Shown here: positions 56,122-64,000 of the stretch, piece by piece
How positions within the stretch are numbered: position 1 is the first letter of the stretch
How the letters are laid out: each line of letters opens with the position of its first letter
DNA from: Roseicyclus mahoneyensis
GTDB taxonomy: Bacteria; Pseudomonadota; Alphaproteobacteria; Rhodobacterales; Rhodobacteraceae
Direction of reading: 5' to 3'
Length of the DNA stretch: 64,000 nt
Assembly: GCF_003148775.1 (NCBI RefSeq)
Contig: NZ_QGGW01000004.1
Span: 124,001-188,000, forward strand
Position numbers and translations under genes: made by a program
Notes under the pieces: generated by a model
Seen by the model: the letters and a program-made list of their open reading frames with translations, nothing else
Told to the model about the DNA's origin: nothing
The model's database searches: none

Positions 56122-56128
56122 CGACATG

Positions 56129-56169
56129 ACACATGCCCCTCGCAGGATGGCCCTGCGAGGGGCATGTGT
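56129..56169 (+). terminator. Strong terminator after the YjbE-like gene
   Basis: Perfect 18-bp stem (ACACATGCCCCTCGCAGG and its complement) with a 5-nt loop and a following TTTC, eight bases after the stop. Its 3' arm contains the ATG at 56164 that could be taken for the start of the next gene. Confidence 0.85.
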
Positions 56170-56187
56170 TTCAGCATACCCGCACAG

Positions 56188-57285
56188 GTGACGGTCACAC
56201 AGATCGCGATTCTTGGCACCGTTGGGCTGCCGGCGCGCTATGGGGGCTTTGAGACCCTTGCAGACGAGCTTGTGCGCGCAGCTTCCATGCGTGCGCAGTC
56301 GCACTGCCTGACCGTCTGGTGCAGCGCCCCGCAAGCTGGCGCAAATCGCCTCGACAAGTTCCAAGGGGCTCGCCTGCGCTACCTGCCCTTGCGGGCCAAT
56401 GGCGCACAATCCATCCCCTATGATGCCCTGTCGCTCTGGCAGGCGGCGCGCAGTGGCCACGCGACGGCGCTGCTTCTGGGCGTCTCAGGTGCAAGCGCCC
56501 TGCCTCTGATCCGCGCCACGTCGCGCATGCGCATCATCACCCATCTCGACGGCCTCGAATGGCGGCGTCCGAAATGGGGCCGCGTGGCGCGGAGGATCCT
56601 CGAGCGCTCCGAGGCGATGGCCGTGCGCTGGTCGCATGCCGTGATCGCCGACAACCCCGAGATCGCCGCCCATGTCCGCGCCCGCTACGGCGTCGAGGCG
56701 GTCCAGATCGCCTATGGCCATGAACGCGCGCAGGCCGTGCCGCCCGCCGATATTTGCGACCTTGCCCTGCCACCATCCTACGCGCTGGCCCTTGCGCGGG
56801 CCGAGCCCGAGAACAACCTCGAGACGATCCTCGCCGCCTTCGCCACCTTGCCGCCGCGCCCCCCGCTGGTGATGATCGCCAATTGGCAGGCCACGCCGCA
56901 TGGCCGCGCCCTGCGCGCCCGCTATGGCGACCACCCGCATATTCGCCTGCTCGATGCCGAATACGATGCCGGCCGCCTGCATGCGATCCGGGCGCGCGCC
57001 ACTCTCTACATTCATGGCCATTCCGCCGGTGGCACCAACCCCTCGCTGGTCGAGATGATGGGGTTCGGCCTGCCCGTTGCCGCCTGGGATTGCGGCTTCA
57101 ACCGCGCCACCACTGACAATGCCGCTGCCTATTTCGACAGTCCGGACGCCCTGCGCGCCCTGATACCGGTGCTGAGCGATCCGCGGCTCGCCCACGGGAT
57201 GGGGGCCGAGATGCGTGCCATCGCGCGGCGCCGCTATCGCTGGGCCGATGTCACGGCCGCCTATTTCGACCTGCTCGGCCTCTAG
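56188..57285 (+). CDS. DUF1972-type glycosyltransferase (GT4-like)
   Basis: 365 residues from the GTG at 56188; the ATG at 56164 lies in the terminator stem of the preceding gene and gives an atypical N-terminus, but is not excluded. The N-terminus [24 protein letters not shown] is the DUF1972 signature of rhamnosyltransferase-like enzymes, followed by a Rossmann C-terminal domain with the nucleotide-sugar Glu motif [24 protein letters not shown]. It probably adds a sugar during exopolysaccharide synthesis together with the adjacent Yjb-like proteins. Donor and acceptor unknown. Confidence 0.85.
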   Translation: MTVTQIAILGTVGLPARYGGFETLADELVRAASMRAQSHCLTVWCSAPQAGANRLDKFQGARLRYLPLRANGAQSIPYDALSLWQAARSGHATALLLGVSGASALPLIRATSRMRIITHLDGLEWRRPKWGRVARRILERSEAMAVRWSHAVIADNPEIAAHVRARYGVEAVQIAYGHERAQAVPPADICDLALPPSYALALARAEPENNLETILAAFATLPPRPPLVMIANWQATPHGRALRARYGDHPHIRLLDAEYDAGRLHAIRARATLYIHGHSAGGTNPSLVEMMGFGLPVAAWDCGFNRATTDNAAAYFDSPDALRALIPVLSDPRLAHGMGAEMRAIARRRYRWADVTAAYFDLLGL

Positions 57286-57349
57286 CCTGCCCTTCCCCCG
57301 CCATCTTGTCGCGTCTATAGAACCCCCGAACCAGGACGGAGCGGCCGCC

Positions 57350-57937
57350 ATGCGCACAGCCACCATCACCCGCAAGACCACGGAGACCGCGATCGAGGTC
57401 ACGGTCACGCTCGACGGCACGGGCACCTATGACAACCAGACGGGCGTGGGCTTTTTCGACCACATGCTCGACCAGCTGGCCCGGCACGCGCTGATCGACC
57501 TGAGCGTGCGTTGCGCGGGCGACCTGCACATCGACGATCACCACACGGTCGAGGATGTGGGCATCGCCATCGGTCAGGCCCTGACGCAGGCGCTTGGCGA
57601 CAAACGCGGCATCCGGCGCTACGGCAGTTTCCACCTTGCGATGGATGACGCGCTGATCCTGAGCGCGCTCGACCTGTCGGGGCGGCCCTATCTGGTCTGG
57701 GATGTCGATTTCCCCACGCCCAAGATCGGCACATTCGACACCGAACTGGTGCGCGAATTCTTTCAGGCGCTGTCGACCCATGGCGGCATCACGCTGCATG
57801 TGCGCAAACTGGCCGGGATCAACAGCCACCACATCGCCGAGGCGTCGTTCAAATCCGTCGCGCGCAGCCTGCGAGAGGCGTTGGAGCCCGACGCGCGACA
57901 GGCGCAGGCCATTCCCTCCACCAAGGGCAGCCTCTAG
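57350..57937 (+). CDS. hisB: Imidazoleglycerol-phosphate dehydratase
   Basis: Manganese enzyme of histidine synthesis, sixth step. 195 residues from the ATG at 57350 ([13 protein letters not shown]). The two metal-binding His-rich motifs [18 protein letters not shown] and [18 protein letters not shown] are intact, with [18 protein letters not shown]. Monofunctional form, without the phosphatase domain of E. coli HisB. First of five his genes here. Confidence 0.97.
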   Translation: MRTATITRKTTETAIEVTVTLDGTGTYDNQTGVGFFDHMLDQLARHALIDLSVRCAGDLHIDDHHTVEDVGIAIGQALTQALGDKRGIRRYGSFHLAMDDALILSALDLSGRPYLVWDVDFPTPKIGTFDTELVREFFQALSTHGGITLHVRKLAGINSHHIAEASFKSVARSLREALEPDARQAQAIPSTKGSL

Positions 57938-57941
57938 CGCC

Positions 57942-58580
57942 ATGACCACGGTTCTGGTCGATTACGATTCGGGCAACCTGCACTCGGCCGAAAAGGCCTT
58001 TCAGCGCATGGCGGCCGAGACCGGCGCGGGCCCTGTCCTCGTCACCGCAGACCCCGACGCTGTGGCGCGGGCCAGCCGCATCGTCTTGCCGGGCGACGGC
58101 GCCTTTCCATCCTGCCGCCGGGGCTTGCAGGCCATCGACGGTCTGGAAGAGGCCATCGTGGAGGCCGTGCAGACCCGCGCGGTGCCTTTCCTCGGCATTT
58201 GCGTGGGCATGCAGATGCTGACCACATGGGGCCGCGAATACGAGGATATGCGCGGCTTTGGCTGGGTCCCCGGCGAGGTGACGCGGATCACGCCCCGCGA
58301 CCCGGCCCTCAAGGTCCCGCATATGGGCTGGAACGATCTGGTGATCGACAGCCAGCACCCTGTTCTGGCCGGGATCGAAACCGGCGATCACGCCTATTTC
58401 GTCCATTCCTACGCCATGCAGGTGGCAGAACCCGCCCACCTGCTCGCCCATGTCGATTATGGCGGGCCGGTCACGGCCATCGTCGGCACCCGCAACGTGG
58501 TGGGTGCGCAATTCCACCCGGAAAAAAGCCAAGCCGCCGGCCTTCGCCTGATCGCCAATTTCCTGCGCTGGAAACCCTGA
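57942..58580 (+). CDS. hisH: Imidazole glycerol phosphate synthase, glutaminase subunit
   Basis: Class I glutamine amidotransferase that supplies ammonia to HisF. 212 residues from the ATG at 57942, four bases after hisB. Catalytic Cys in FLGICVGMQML and the His/Glu pair in AQFHPEKSQ, with the family start VLVDYDSGNLHSAEKAF. Its partner hisF lies 1.4 kb downstream; hisA and an antisense gene intervene. Confidence 0.97.
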   Translation: MTTVLVDYDSGNLHSAEKAFQRMAAETGAGPVLVTADPDAVARASRIVLPGDGAFPSCRRGLQAIDGLEEAIVEAVQTRAVPFLGICVGMQMLTTWGREYEDMRGFGWVPGEVTRITPRDPALKVPHMGWNDLVIDSQHPVLAGIETGDHAYFVHSYAMQVAEPAHLLAHVDYGGPVTAIVGTRNVVGAQFHPEKSQAAGLRLIANFLRWKP

Positions 58581-58617
58581 GGCGCCCCCGGGCCGTTGCG
58601 GCGCGGGGGCGCAAGGC

Positions 58618-59016
58618 TCAGTTCACCCGTTGCCAGGTGCCGCCTTCACGGCAGACCGCGCCCCCCATGACGCAGCCCGAGACACTCACACCATTGCCCG
58701 TCCGCTGCAGCCGCGAGCGGTATTCGCGGTCGCGGTCGGGTGAATAGAGCATGCCGCGATACTCGCCCGCCGTGCCGGTCGGGTTGGTGTCCCAGATGAT
58801 CTGACGCCCGACATTGGGCGATTGCATCTGCGCTCCCGATGGATCGAAGGCCTGTATCAACGTGCCGCACAGCGACGCGCCGCATTGGGTGATCCGGATC
58901 AGACCGGTGTTGCCATTGTCGTCGGGGGCCGTGCGCCAGTCGCCGATCAGGTCGTCGGCCATCGCCGCACCCGTCATGGCCACCAGAGCCACAACGCCGA
59001 GCATGAGTTTCCGCAT
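58618..59016 (-). CDS. DUF2147 secreted protein, antisense within the his cluster
   Basis: 132 residues from the ATG at 59016, with GGAGGAG upstream. Signal peptide (residues 1-20, ending AMA) and a DUF2147 domain: DDLIGDWRTAPDDNGNTGLIRI, CGASLCGTLIQ and the ending GCVMGGAVCREGGTWQRV, with four cysteines likely in disulfides. Family role is unknown. It sits on the opposite strand between hisH and hisA and splits the histidine operon. Confidence 0.88.
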   Translation of the reverse strand: MRKLMLGVVALVAMTGAAMADDLIGDWRTAPDDNGNTGLIRITQCGASLCGTLIQAFDPSGAQMQSPNVGRQIIWDTNPTGTAGEYRGMLYSPDRDREYRSRLQRTGNGVSVSGCVMGGAVCREGGTWQRVN

Positions 59017-59162
59017 GGTTTCATCTCCTCCCATGAACCCTCTGGAAACGCTGCGGACATGGCTTGCAACTTGTCCAGCGTGACGTTGCGAAACACCCTC
59101 GCCCTTGCCCCCGCGCCGGGGCTTTGCCATAGCCACGCCAAGCAAACCGAAAGGCTGACGCG

Positions 59163-59879
59163 ATGATCCTCTACCCCGCCATCGACCTCAAGGATGGGCA
59201 GGCCGTGCGCCTCGTGCGCGGCGCGATGGATCAGGCGACGGTGTTCAACACCGACCCGGCAGCCCAAGCCCGCGCCTTTCAGGATGCTGGCTGCCAATGG
59301 CTGCATCTGGTCGACCTCAACGGGGCCTTCGCAGGCCAGCCTGTGAACGGGGCGGCGGTCGAGGCGATCCTCGCGGCCACCTCCGTCCCTGCCCAGCTTG
59401 GCGGCGGCATCCGCGACATGGCCACGATCGAGATGTGGCTGGCCCGCGGCATCGCCCGCGTCATCCTCGGCACCGTGGCCGTGGAAAACCCCGATCTGGT
59501 GCGGCAGGCCGCCCGCGCCTTTCCGGGCAGGGTCGCCGTGGGGATCGACGCGCGAAAGGGCCGGGTCGCCACCAAGGGCTGGGCTGAGGAAACCGATGTG
59601 ATGGTGACCGACCTTGCCCGCGCCTTCGAGGATGCGGGCGTGGCCGCCATCATCTACACCGACATCGACCGCGACGGCGCGATGGGTGGCCCGAACGTGC
59701 AGGCCACCGCCGATCTTGCCCGCGCCACTGCCATCCCCGTCATCGCGAGCGGTGGCGTTTCCTCGCTCGCCGATCTCATCGCCCTGCGCGATACCGGCGC
59801 GATCGCAGGCGCCATTTCGGGCCGGGCGCTCTATGACGGCGCGCTCGATCTGGCCGAGGCTTTGGTCGCGCTGGCCTGA
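59163..59879 (+). CDS. hisA: Phosphoribosylformimino-5-aminoimidazole carboxamide ribotide isomerase
   Basis: TIM-barrel isomerase of histidine synthesis. 238 residues; catalytic Asp in [13 protein letters not shown], the phosphate-binding loops [16 protein letters not shown] and [17 protein letters not shown], and [14 protein letters not shown]. It starts after a 146-bp gap shared with the divergent DUF2147 gene, so it probably has its own promoter driving hisA-hisF-hisE. Confidence 0.97.
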   Translation: MILYPAIDLKDGQAVRLVRGAMDQATVFNTDPAAQARAFQDAGCQWLHLVDLNGAFAGQPVNGAAVEAILAATSVPAQLGGGIRDMATIEMWLARGIARVILGTVAVENPDLVRQAARAFPGRVAVGIDARKGRVATKGWAEETDVMVTDLARAFEDAGVAAIIYTDIDRDGAMGGPNVQATADLARATAIPVIASGGVSSLADLIALRDTGAIAGAISGRALYDGALDLAEALVALA

Positions 59880-59880
59880 T

Positions 59881-59905
59881 CCCTTCATCTTTCCCCAAAT
59901 ATGCA
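59881..59905 (-). repeat. Dispersed motif TGCATATTT-N4-AAAGATGAAGGG, copy 4
   Basis: Minus-strand copy in the 75-bp gap between hisA and hisF; variable centre GGGG. Unlike the other copies it does not point at a downstream start codon on its own strand. Confidence 0.65.
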
Positions 59906-59954
59906 CTGCAACGCCCGCCTTCCCTCACCCCCGCCGATCGGCTAGGCACATTCC

Positions 59955-60716
59955 ATGCTCAAGACCCGCATCATCCCCTGTCTCGATGTCGCCGATGGCC
60001 GCGTGGTCAAGGGCGTTAATTTCGTCGACCTGATCGACGCGGGCGACCCGGTGGAACAGGCCCAGGCCTATGACGCGGCGGGCGCGGATGAGCTGTGTTT
60101 CCTCGACATTCACGCCACGCATGAAAACCGGGGCACAATGTATGATCTGGCCACGCGAACGGCGGAACAATGCTTCATGCCGCTCACCATCGGAGGCGGC
60201 GTGCGCACGGTGGACGATGTGCGCAACCTGCTGCTCGCGGGCGCCGACAAGGTCAGCTTCAACTCCGCCGCCGTGGCCGACCCCGATGTGGTGGCGCGCG
60301 CCGCCGACCGCTTCGGGTCGCAATGCATCGTGGTCGCCATCGACGCCAAGACCGTGGCACCGGGCAAATGGGAGATCTTCACCCATGGCGGCCGAAAGCC
60401 CACGGGCATCGACGCTGTCGAATTCGCCCGCACCGTCGTGGCCAAGGGCGCGGGCGAGATCCTTTTGACCTCGATGGATCGCGACGGGACGAAACAGGGC
60501 TTCAACCTGCCCCTCACCCGTGCCGTCGCCGATGCCGTGCCTGTGCCGGTGATCGCGTCGGGCGGTGTCGGCACGCTCGACCATCTGGTCGAAGGCGTGA
60601 CCGAGGGGCACGCCAGCGCAGTTCTCGCCGCCTCGATCTTCCATTTCGGGACCTATTCCATCGCCGAGGCAAAGGCGCATATGCAGGCCGCAGGCATTCC
60701 CATGAGACTGAGTTGA
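59955..60716 (+). CDS. hisF: Imidazole glycerol phosphate synthase, cyclase subunit
   Basis: TIM-barrel cyclase that uses ammonia from HisH. 253 residues with the catalytic Asp in [47 protein letters not shown] and [16 protein letters not shown]. Follows hisA after 75 bp that hold a dispersed repeat; hisE follows after eight bases. Confidence 0.97.
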   Translation: MLKTRIIPCLDVADGRVVKGVNFVDLIDAGDPVEQAQAYDAAGADELCFLDIHATHENRGTMYDLATRTAEQCFMPLTIGGGVRTVDDVRNLLLAGADKVSFNSAAVADPDVVARAADRFGSQCIVVAIDAKTVAPGKWEIFTHGGRKPTGIDAVEFARTVVAKGAGEILLTSMDRDGTKQGFNLPLTRAVADAVPVPVIASGGVGTLDHLVEGVTEGHASAVLAASIFHFGTYSIAEAKAHMQAAGIPMRLS

Positions 60717-60724
60717 GGCAGACC

Positions 60725-61039
60725 ATGAGCGACGATACCCTCCTCCGCCTTGCCGCCACCATCGAAGCGCGCAAGGGGGCCGACCCCGAAACATCGTGGA
60801 CCGCCAAACTGCTGTCGCGCGGCCCCAAGAAGGCGGCGCAGAAATTCGGCGAGGAAGCCATCGAGGCCGTGATCGAGGCGGCGCGCGGCGACAAGGACAA
60901 GCTGACCGAAGAAGCAGCCGATGTGCTCTACCACTTCCTCGTCATGCTGACCGCGCGCGGCGTGAGCCTGTCGGATGTATACACGGTGCTGGAACGCCGC
61001 GAAGGCCAATCGGGCATCGCGGAAAAAGCCAGCCGCTAA
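60725..61039 (+). CDS. hisE: Phosphoribosyl-ATP pyrophosphatase
   Basis: Second enzyme of histidine synthesis. 104 residues from the ATG at 60725 ([18 protein letters not shown]). The MazG-like metal site is in [36 protein letters not shown] (E-E-A-I-E and E-A-A-D motifs). Stand-alone HisE, so hisI must lie elsewhere. Last gene of this his block. Confidence 0.96.
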   Translation: MSDDTLLRLAATIEARKGADPETSWTAKLLSRGPKKAAQKFGEEAIEAVIEAARGDKDKLTEEAADVLYHFLVMLTARGVSLSDVYTVLERREGQSGIAEKASR

Positions 61040-61060
61040 GGCAAACCCCGCTTCGGGTCA

Positions 61061-61960
61061 TCATGCCCGCCCGGTCCTGTGCACCGCGCAGCCTGTCGCC
61101 GCCCAAAGCCAGATCGCGGCCCCCGCGACGGTGGTCGGCAGCGCCACCCAGATATGCAGAACGTCGAGACCACCCCACCCCGCGACCGCATCGTGAACCA
61201 AGATGGCCAAAGCCGGCACCAGCGCGAAACCCGCATAGCGCCGCAGCGGGATGCGCCCATAGCGCAACGCGGACCCCGCCTCGCCCGAGCGCCGGATCAG
61301 AAGGGCCGCCACCGCGATCAGGGCTGGCACCGCAAGCGACACCGGAAAGAGCGGGACGGCCCAGACCAATCCCCAGACAGTCGCCGCCGCAAGCGCAAGG
61401 GCCGCCAGCACCCCGTCCGGCACCTTGCCGGGTGGCAACAGGTCCAGCAGCCTGTGCCCCAGTGCAAGGCAAGCGGTCGCGGTCACGATCTGCACGGGAA
61501 ATCCCTGCGCGGGCAGGGCATCGCCCATGTCGCGGGCGAAAGCGGGCCAGCTTTGGGCGGCCCACAGACCGGCAAACACCCCCGTGGCGGCCAGCACTGC
61601 GACGCCCGGCCAGACCCGCCGCGCTATCAATCCTTGTCGGATCGCGACCAGACCGATGCCGACCGTGAGCAAGCCGTGCCAGGCAAGCGGCGTCCAGCTG
61701 AGCGAAAAGGGCATGTCCTCGTAGGTCGTGCCGACGATCACGCCTTCGATGAGCCAGCCGAACACGCCCGCCGACAGAACAAGGGGGGCCCAGCCCAAGG
61801 CCCCGGCGCGTTCGACAAGTCCCAGCGCCATAAGGCCCGCGGCGCCATAGACTGCCACGGCCCCTGGCAGGTCGCGTAGATGGACAGGCCAGAACATCAG
61901 CTCCGAGACAGGAACCGCGATGCACCCCAGCGCAACCCAGAGCCAGAGAGCGCGTCTCAT
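61061..61960 (-). CDS. Polytopic inner-membrane protein of unknown function
   Basis: 299 residues with about eight to nine hydrophobic helices and little soluble sequence; beginning MRRALWLWVALGCIAVPVSEL. A glycine in GVFGWLIEGVIVGTTYEDMP (conserved-looking loop) and WTPLAWHGLL suggest a membrane enzyme or carotenoid-type membrane protein, but no family was recognised with confidence. It overlaps the CoA-binding protein gene by 4 bp (ATGA), so they are co-expressed. Confidence 0.75.
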   Translation of the reverse strand: MRRALWLWVALGCIAVPVSELMFWPVHLRDLPGAVAVYGAAGLMALGLVERAGALGWAPLVLSAGVFGWLIEGVIVGTTYEDMPFSLSWTPLAWHGLLTVGIGLVAIRQGLIARRVWPGVAVLAATGVFAGLWAAQSWPAFARDMGDALPAQGFPVQIVTATACLALGHRLLDLLPPGKVPDGVLAALALAAATVWGLVWAVPLFPVSLAVPALIAVAALLIRRSGEAGSALRYGRIPLRRYAGFALVPALAILVHDAVAGWGGLDVLHIWVALPTTVAGAAIWLWAATGCAVHRTGRA

Positions 61961-62430
61961 AACCGGGACGAGATGATGCCGGTGGCGAAGCCGCCCATGC
62001 GCAATTCGCCAAAAAGCCTTTGGTATTCGATCTTGGGGCAGCGATTCTCGATCACGGTCAGCCCGGCTGCGCGGGCTTTGGCCGCGGCCTCCGGGTGGCT
62101 CACGCCGATCTGCATCCAGATCACCGACGGCAATGGCTCCAGCGCCAGCGCCTCCTCCACGATCTCGGGCACCGCCTCGGACTTGCGGAAGATGTCGACC
62201 ACGTCGACCGGCTCGGTCACATCCGACAGCCGCGCCTTGACCTCCCCCCCCCAGAGCGTCGTGCCCGCCCGCCCTGGGTTGACCGGGATCACCCGGTAAC
62301 CCTTGAGCGTCAGGTAGCGGCCTACGTAATGGCTGGGCCGCACCGGGTTGGGCGACACGCCGATGCAGGCAAAGACCTTGGCGCGTTCGAGAATATCGCG
62401 CAGCTGATCGTCAGAGGGTGTTTCCGTCAT
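61957..62430 (-). CDS. CoA-binding (YccU-type) domain protein
   Basis: 157 residues with a Rossmann CoA-binding fold: FACIGVSPNPVRPSHYVGRYLTLKGYRVIPVNP, DVVDIFRKSEAVPEIVEEAL, and the C-terminal GLTVIENRCPKIEYQRLF (described by motif). These stand-alone CoA_binding_2 proteins are widespread; their exact role is not established. Coupled to the downstream membrane-protein gene. Confidence 0.88.
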   Translation of the reverse strand: MTETPSDDQLRDILERAKVFACIGVSPNPVRPSHYVGRYLTLKGYRVIPVNPGRAGTTLWGGEVKARLSDVTEPVDVVDIFRKSEAVPEIVEEALALEPLPSVIWMQIGVSHPEAAAKARAAGLTVIENRCPKIEYQRLFGELRMGGFATGIISSRL

Positions 62431-62637
62431 GGGTTTACCCTGCCACAGCCGCGGCCCAAGAAAAAGCGCCCGCAGCTTGTACAGCGCGGGCGCAAGTCAC
62501 GGAACGAGGGACAGTGAAGAGCGTGCGGTGTTCCGAACCGCAGCGCCATGTGTTGGAAATAGGAAACAACGCACAGGATTAAAGCCGGATTACACAATCG
62601 TGATGCCACAGACATCCAAGACAGCGGCGGGGCGGTC

Positions 62638-62964
62638 TCAATCGAAGATGTCCTCGATCACCTCGAAAACCTCTTCCAATACCTTTTTCCACACGGGCTT
62701 GCGCCGCTTCTTGGGTCGGCGGTTGCGCGGGTCCTCGGCCCGCACCGCGCCCCGGCCGGACCCCGCCAAGGGCACAGGATGCGGCGCGGGGATGCGGGGA
62801 CTGCGTTTCTTGGGATACGCCGGATCGGGGACTTTCAGCCATTTCATCTCGTGCAGCGGTGCACCGCAGGCCCCGCACGCCAGCTCACGCCCGCCGCGCG
62901 CCAGCAACTGAAAGGCCTGCCGCCTGCCGCAATAGCAACAGGTGGCGATCTTTGTATCCGGCAT
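62638..62964 (-). CDS. Small zinc-ribbon protein
   Basis: 108 residues. Two CxxC pairs, CCYCGRR near residue 9 and CGACGAPL near residue 30, form a zinc ribbon; a long basic, Pro/Arg-rich middle (KKRSPRIPAPHP, NRRPKKRRKPVWKK) precedes an acidic helical tail ending VFEVIEDIFD. No named family; the basic stretch suggests nucleic-acid binding. Twelve bases downstream of the methyltransferase gene stop on the same strand. Confidence 0.75.
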   Translation of the reverse strand: MPDTKIATCCYCGRRQAFQLLARGGRELACGACGAPLHEMKWLKVPDPAYPKKRSPRIPAPHPVPLAGSGRGAVRAEDPRNRRPKKRRKPVWKKVLEEVFEVIEDIFD

Positions 62965-62976
62965 CGGTGCGGTCCT

Positions 62977-63759
62977 TCAGGGGCGTGTGACCGCATATAG
63001 GGACACGGCCGCCGCATTCGAGACGTTCAGCGACCCAAAGGCACCTGCGGCCGGGATCCGCACCAGATGGTCGCAAAGCTCGCGCGTGCGGGCCCGCAGC
63101 CCCGGCCCCTCGGCGCCCAGCACGAGGGCCACGGGTCGGTCGCGCAAGGTGGCCGCCAGCGTGCCGATCTCGACCTCGCCATCGCCATCGAGGCCCAGAA
63201 CGGTATAGCCCATTCCTTTCAACGTCTCGATCGCATTTCCGAGGTTCTGCACCCTCAGATAGGGCTGTCGTTCCAACGCGCCGCTGGCCGTCTTGGCCAG
63301 CGCCCCCGTCTCGGGCGCGGCATGGCGGGCAGGCGCGATGACGGCACGCGCGCCGAACACTTCGGCCGAACGCAGGATCGCGCCCACGTTATGCGGGTCG
63401 GTCACCTGATCGAGCAGCAGCAGACGCGGCGCGCCATGACCCTGTGCCAGCGCCACATCCTCGAGCCGCCCCCAGTCGAGCGCCTTGACCTCGAGTGCTG
63501 CGCCTTGATGCACCGATCCGGGGTCGAGAGGTGCGGAAAACTTACGCGGATCGGCAATCTCGGGCGCAAGGCCGCCTGCGACGATCGCGTCTTGCAGCTT
63601 GTCCTCGGCGTTCTTGGTCAGCACGAGACGCAACTTGACCCGGTCGGGGTTCATCAACGCATCGCGCACTGCATGCAGGCCGAAAAGCCACACGGTTTCC
63701 GCTGCGGCCATCCGGCGTGTCCGTTCCTTGTCGACCACCCATGTCGGTTTCTTCGCCAC
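62977..63759 (-). CDS. rlmB: 23S rRNA 2'-O-methyltransferase (TrmH/RlmB family SPOUT)
   Basis: 260 residues from the GTG at 63759 (reading VAKKPTWVVDKE), preferred over the ATG at 63789 because it matches the usual N-terminus; not proven. N-terminal RNA-binding domain (LFGLHAVRDALMNPDRVKL), then the SPOUT knot: LLLDQVTDPHNVGAILRSAEVFGARAV, LVLGAEGPGLRA and IPAAGAFGSLNVSNAAAVSLY. It probably methylates a conserved 23S guanosine. Divergent from tRNA-Tyr. Confidence 0.9.
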   Translation of the reverse strand: MAKKPTWVVDKERTRRMAAAETVWLFGLHAVRDALMNPDRVKLRLVLTKNAEDKLQDAIVAGGLAPEIADPRKFSAPLDPGSVHQGAALEVKALDWGRLEDVALAQGHGAPRLLLLDQVTDPHNVGAILRSAEVFGARAVIAPARHAAPETGALAKTASGALERQPYLRVQNLGNAIETLKGMGYTVLGLDGDGEVEIGTLAATLRDRPVALVLGAEGPGLRARTRELCDHLVRIPAAGAFGSLNVSNAAAVSLYAVTRP

Positions 63760-63844
63760 GCACCCTGCCCCCGGCCCTTGCTGCCCCATCGGGTTACGCC
63801 CGCCACGCTCGCTTGCCAAGGCCGGGTGCGGCGGAGATTTCCGG

Positions 63845-63873
63845 TTGACGCCCCCAGCCCCCCCGACTATCCA
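63845..63873 (+). promoter_or_regulatory. Promoter of tRNA-Tyr
   Basis: TTGACG, 17-bp spacer, TATCCA; the -10 element ends 12 bases before the tRNA 5' end. The closest sigma-70 match in the window. Confidence 0.75.
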
Positions 63874-63885
63874 CCGCTTCGCGTC

Positions 63886-63969
63886 GGGCGACGTGCTGCA
63901 AGGTGCGGCAGCGGACTGTAACTCCGCCGGGGAGACCCATGCCTGGTTCGATTCCAGGGTCGCCCACCA
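63886..63969 (+). tRNA. tRNA-Tyr (GTA)
   Basis: 84-nt class II tRNA with long variable arm: acceptor GGGCGAC / GTCGCCC, anticodon arm CGGA-CTGTAAC-TCCG giving GTA, T-arm CCTGGTTCGATTCCAGG and encoded CCA. Confidence 0.95.
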
Positions 63970-64000
63970 TTCTCCTGAAGTCATTGAATTTCATAGAAAA

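Noticed and set aside
52588-63969. Integrated element attached to tRNA-Gly or tRNA-Tyr
   Set aside because: No integrase, no direct repeat of the tRNA 3' end and no composition change were seen near either tRNA.

Overview
The window looks like a chromosomal segment of a marine or freshwater member of the Rhodobacterales (Paracoccaceae/Roseobacter relatives). The evidence is high GC, a complete division and cell-wall (dcw) cluster in the order typical of this group, aerobic cobaltochelatase subunits CobS and CobT, a DUF1127 gene followed by CcsR/'cuckoo' small-RNA hairpins, and an alphaproteobacterial GTTC-N7-GTTC SOS box. No prophage, insertion sequence, CRISPR array or rRNA was seen.

Layout. 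1-3.5 kb: the end of a degenerate trypsin-like protein, then (minus strand) an ECF sigma factor, its RskA-type anti-sigma factor, a secreted fasciclin protein and a Tat-exported MsrB. 3.6-12.7 kb: cobS and cobT separated by a secreted nuclease, a threonine dehydratase-like enzyme and two small secreted proteins, then an aminopeptidase P, a DUF427 protein and an unknown secreted protein. 12.7-18.3 kb: ClC channel, recN, bamD, lpxC. 18.6-39.4 kb (minus strand): mraZ-rsmH-ftsL-ftsI-murE-murF-mraY-[SDR-AAA]-murD-ftsW-murG-murC-[two DUF2484 proteins]-murB-ddl-ftsQ-ftsA-ftsZ. Most genes overlap by 1-13 bases, which implies translational coupling. The products build the UDP-MurNAc-pentapeptide, lipid I and lipid II, and the divisome. 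A 10-bp-phased array of TGGGA/TCCCA pentamers upstream of mraZ is a candidate MraZ operator.

39.4-46.6 kb: an Mrp/ApbC iron-sulfur carrier, an MFS exporter, the DUF1127 gene with six CCTCCTCCC-loop hairpins arranged as three pairs, an Lrp/AsnC regulator divergent from a LysE exporter, and a UvrD/PcrA helicase with an SOS box. 46.7-52.5 kb: an FMN-dependent alpha-hydroxy-acid dehydrogenase, pyruvate carboxylase and a frameshifted secreted-protein gene. 52.5-57.3 kb: tRNA-Gly, then a YjbH/YjbF/YjbE-like exopolysaccharide export locus and a DUF1972 glycosyltransferase. 57.3-61 kb: hisB-hisH-(antisense DUF2147)-hisA-hisF-hisE. 61-64 kb: an integral membrane protein, a CoA-binding protein, a zinc-ribbon protein, a SPOUT rRNA methyltransferase and tRNA-Tyr.

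The most notable structures are the expanded CcsR-like array (three two-hairpin units), the fasciclin/SigK-like sigma island, the SDR-AAA insertion inside the dcw operon, tandem DUF2484 genes, a dispersed TGCATATTT-N3/4-AAAGATGA motif found four times, and several palindromic operator candidates. All functional assignments come from reading sequence motifs; no similarity search was run.
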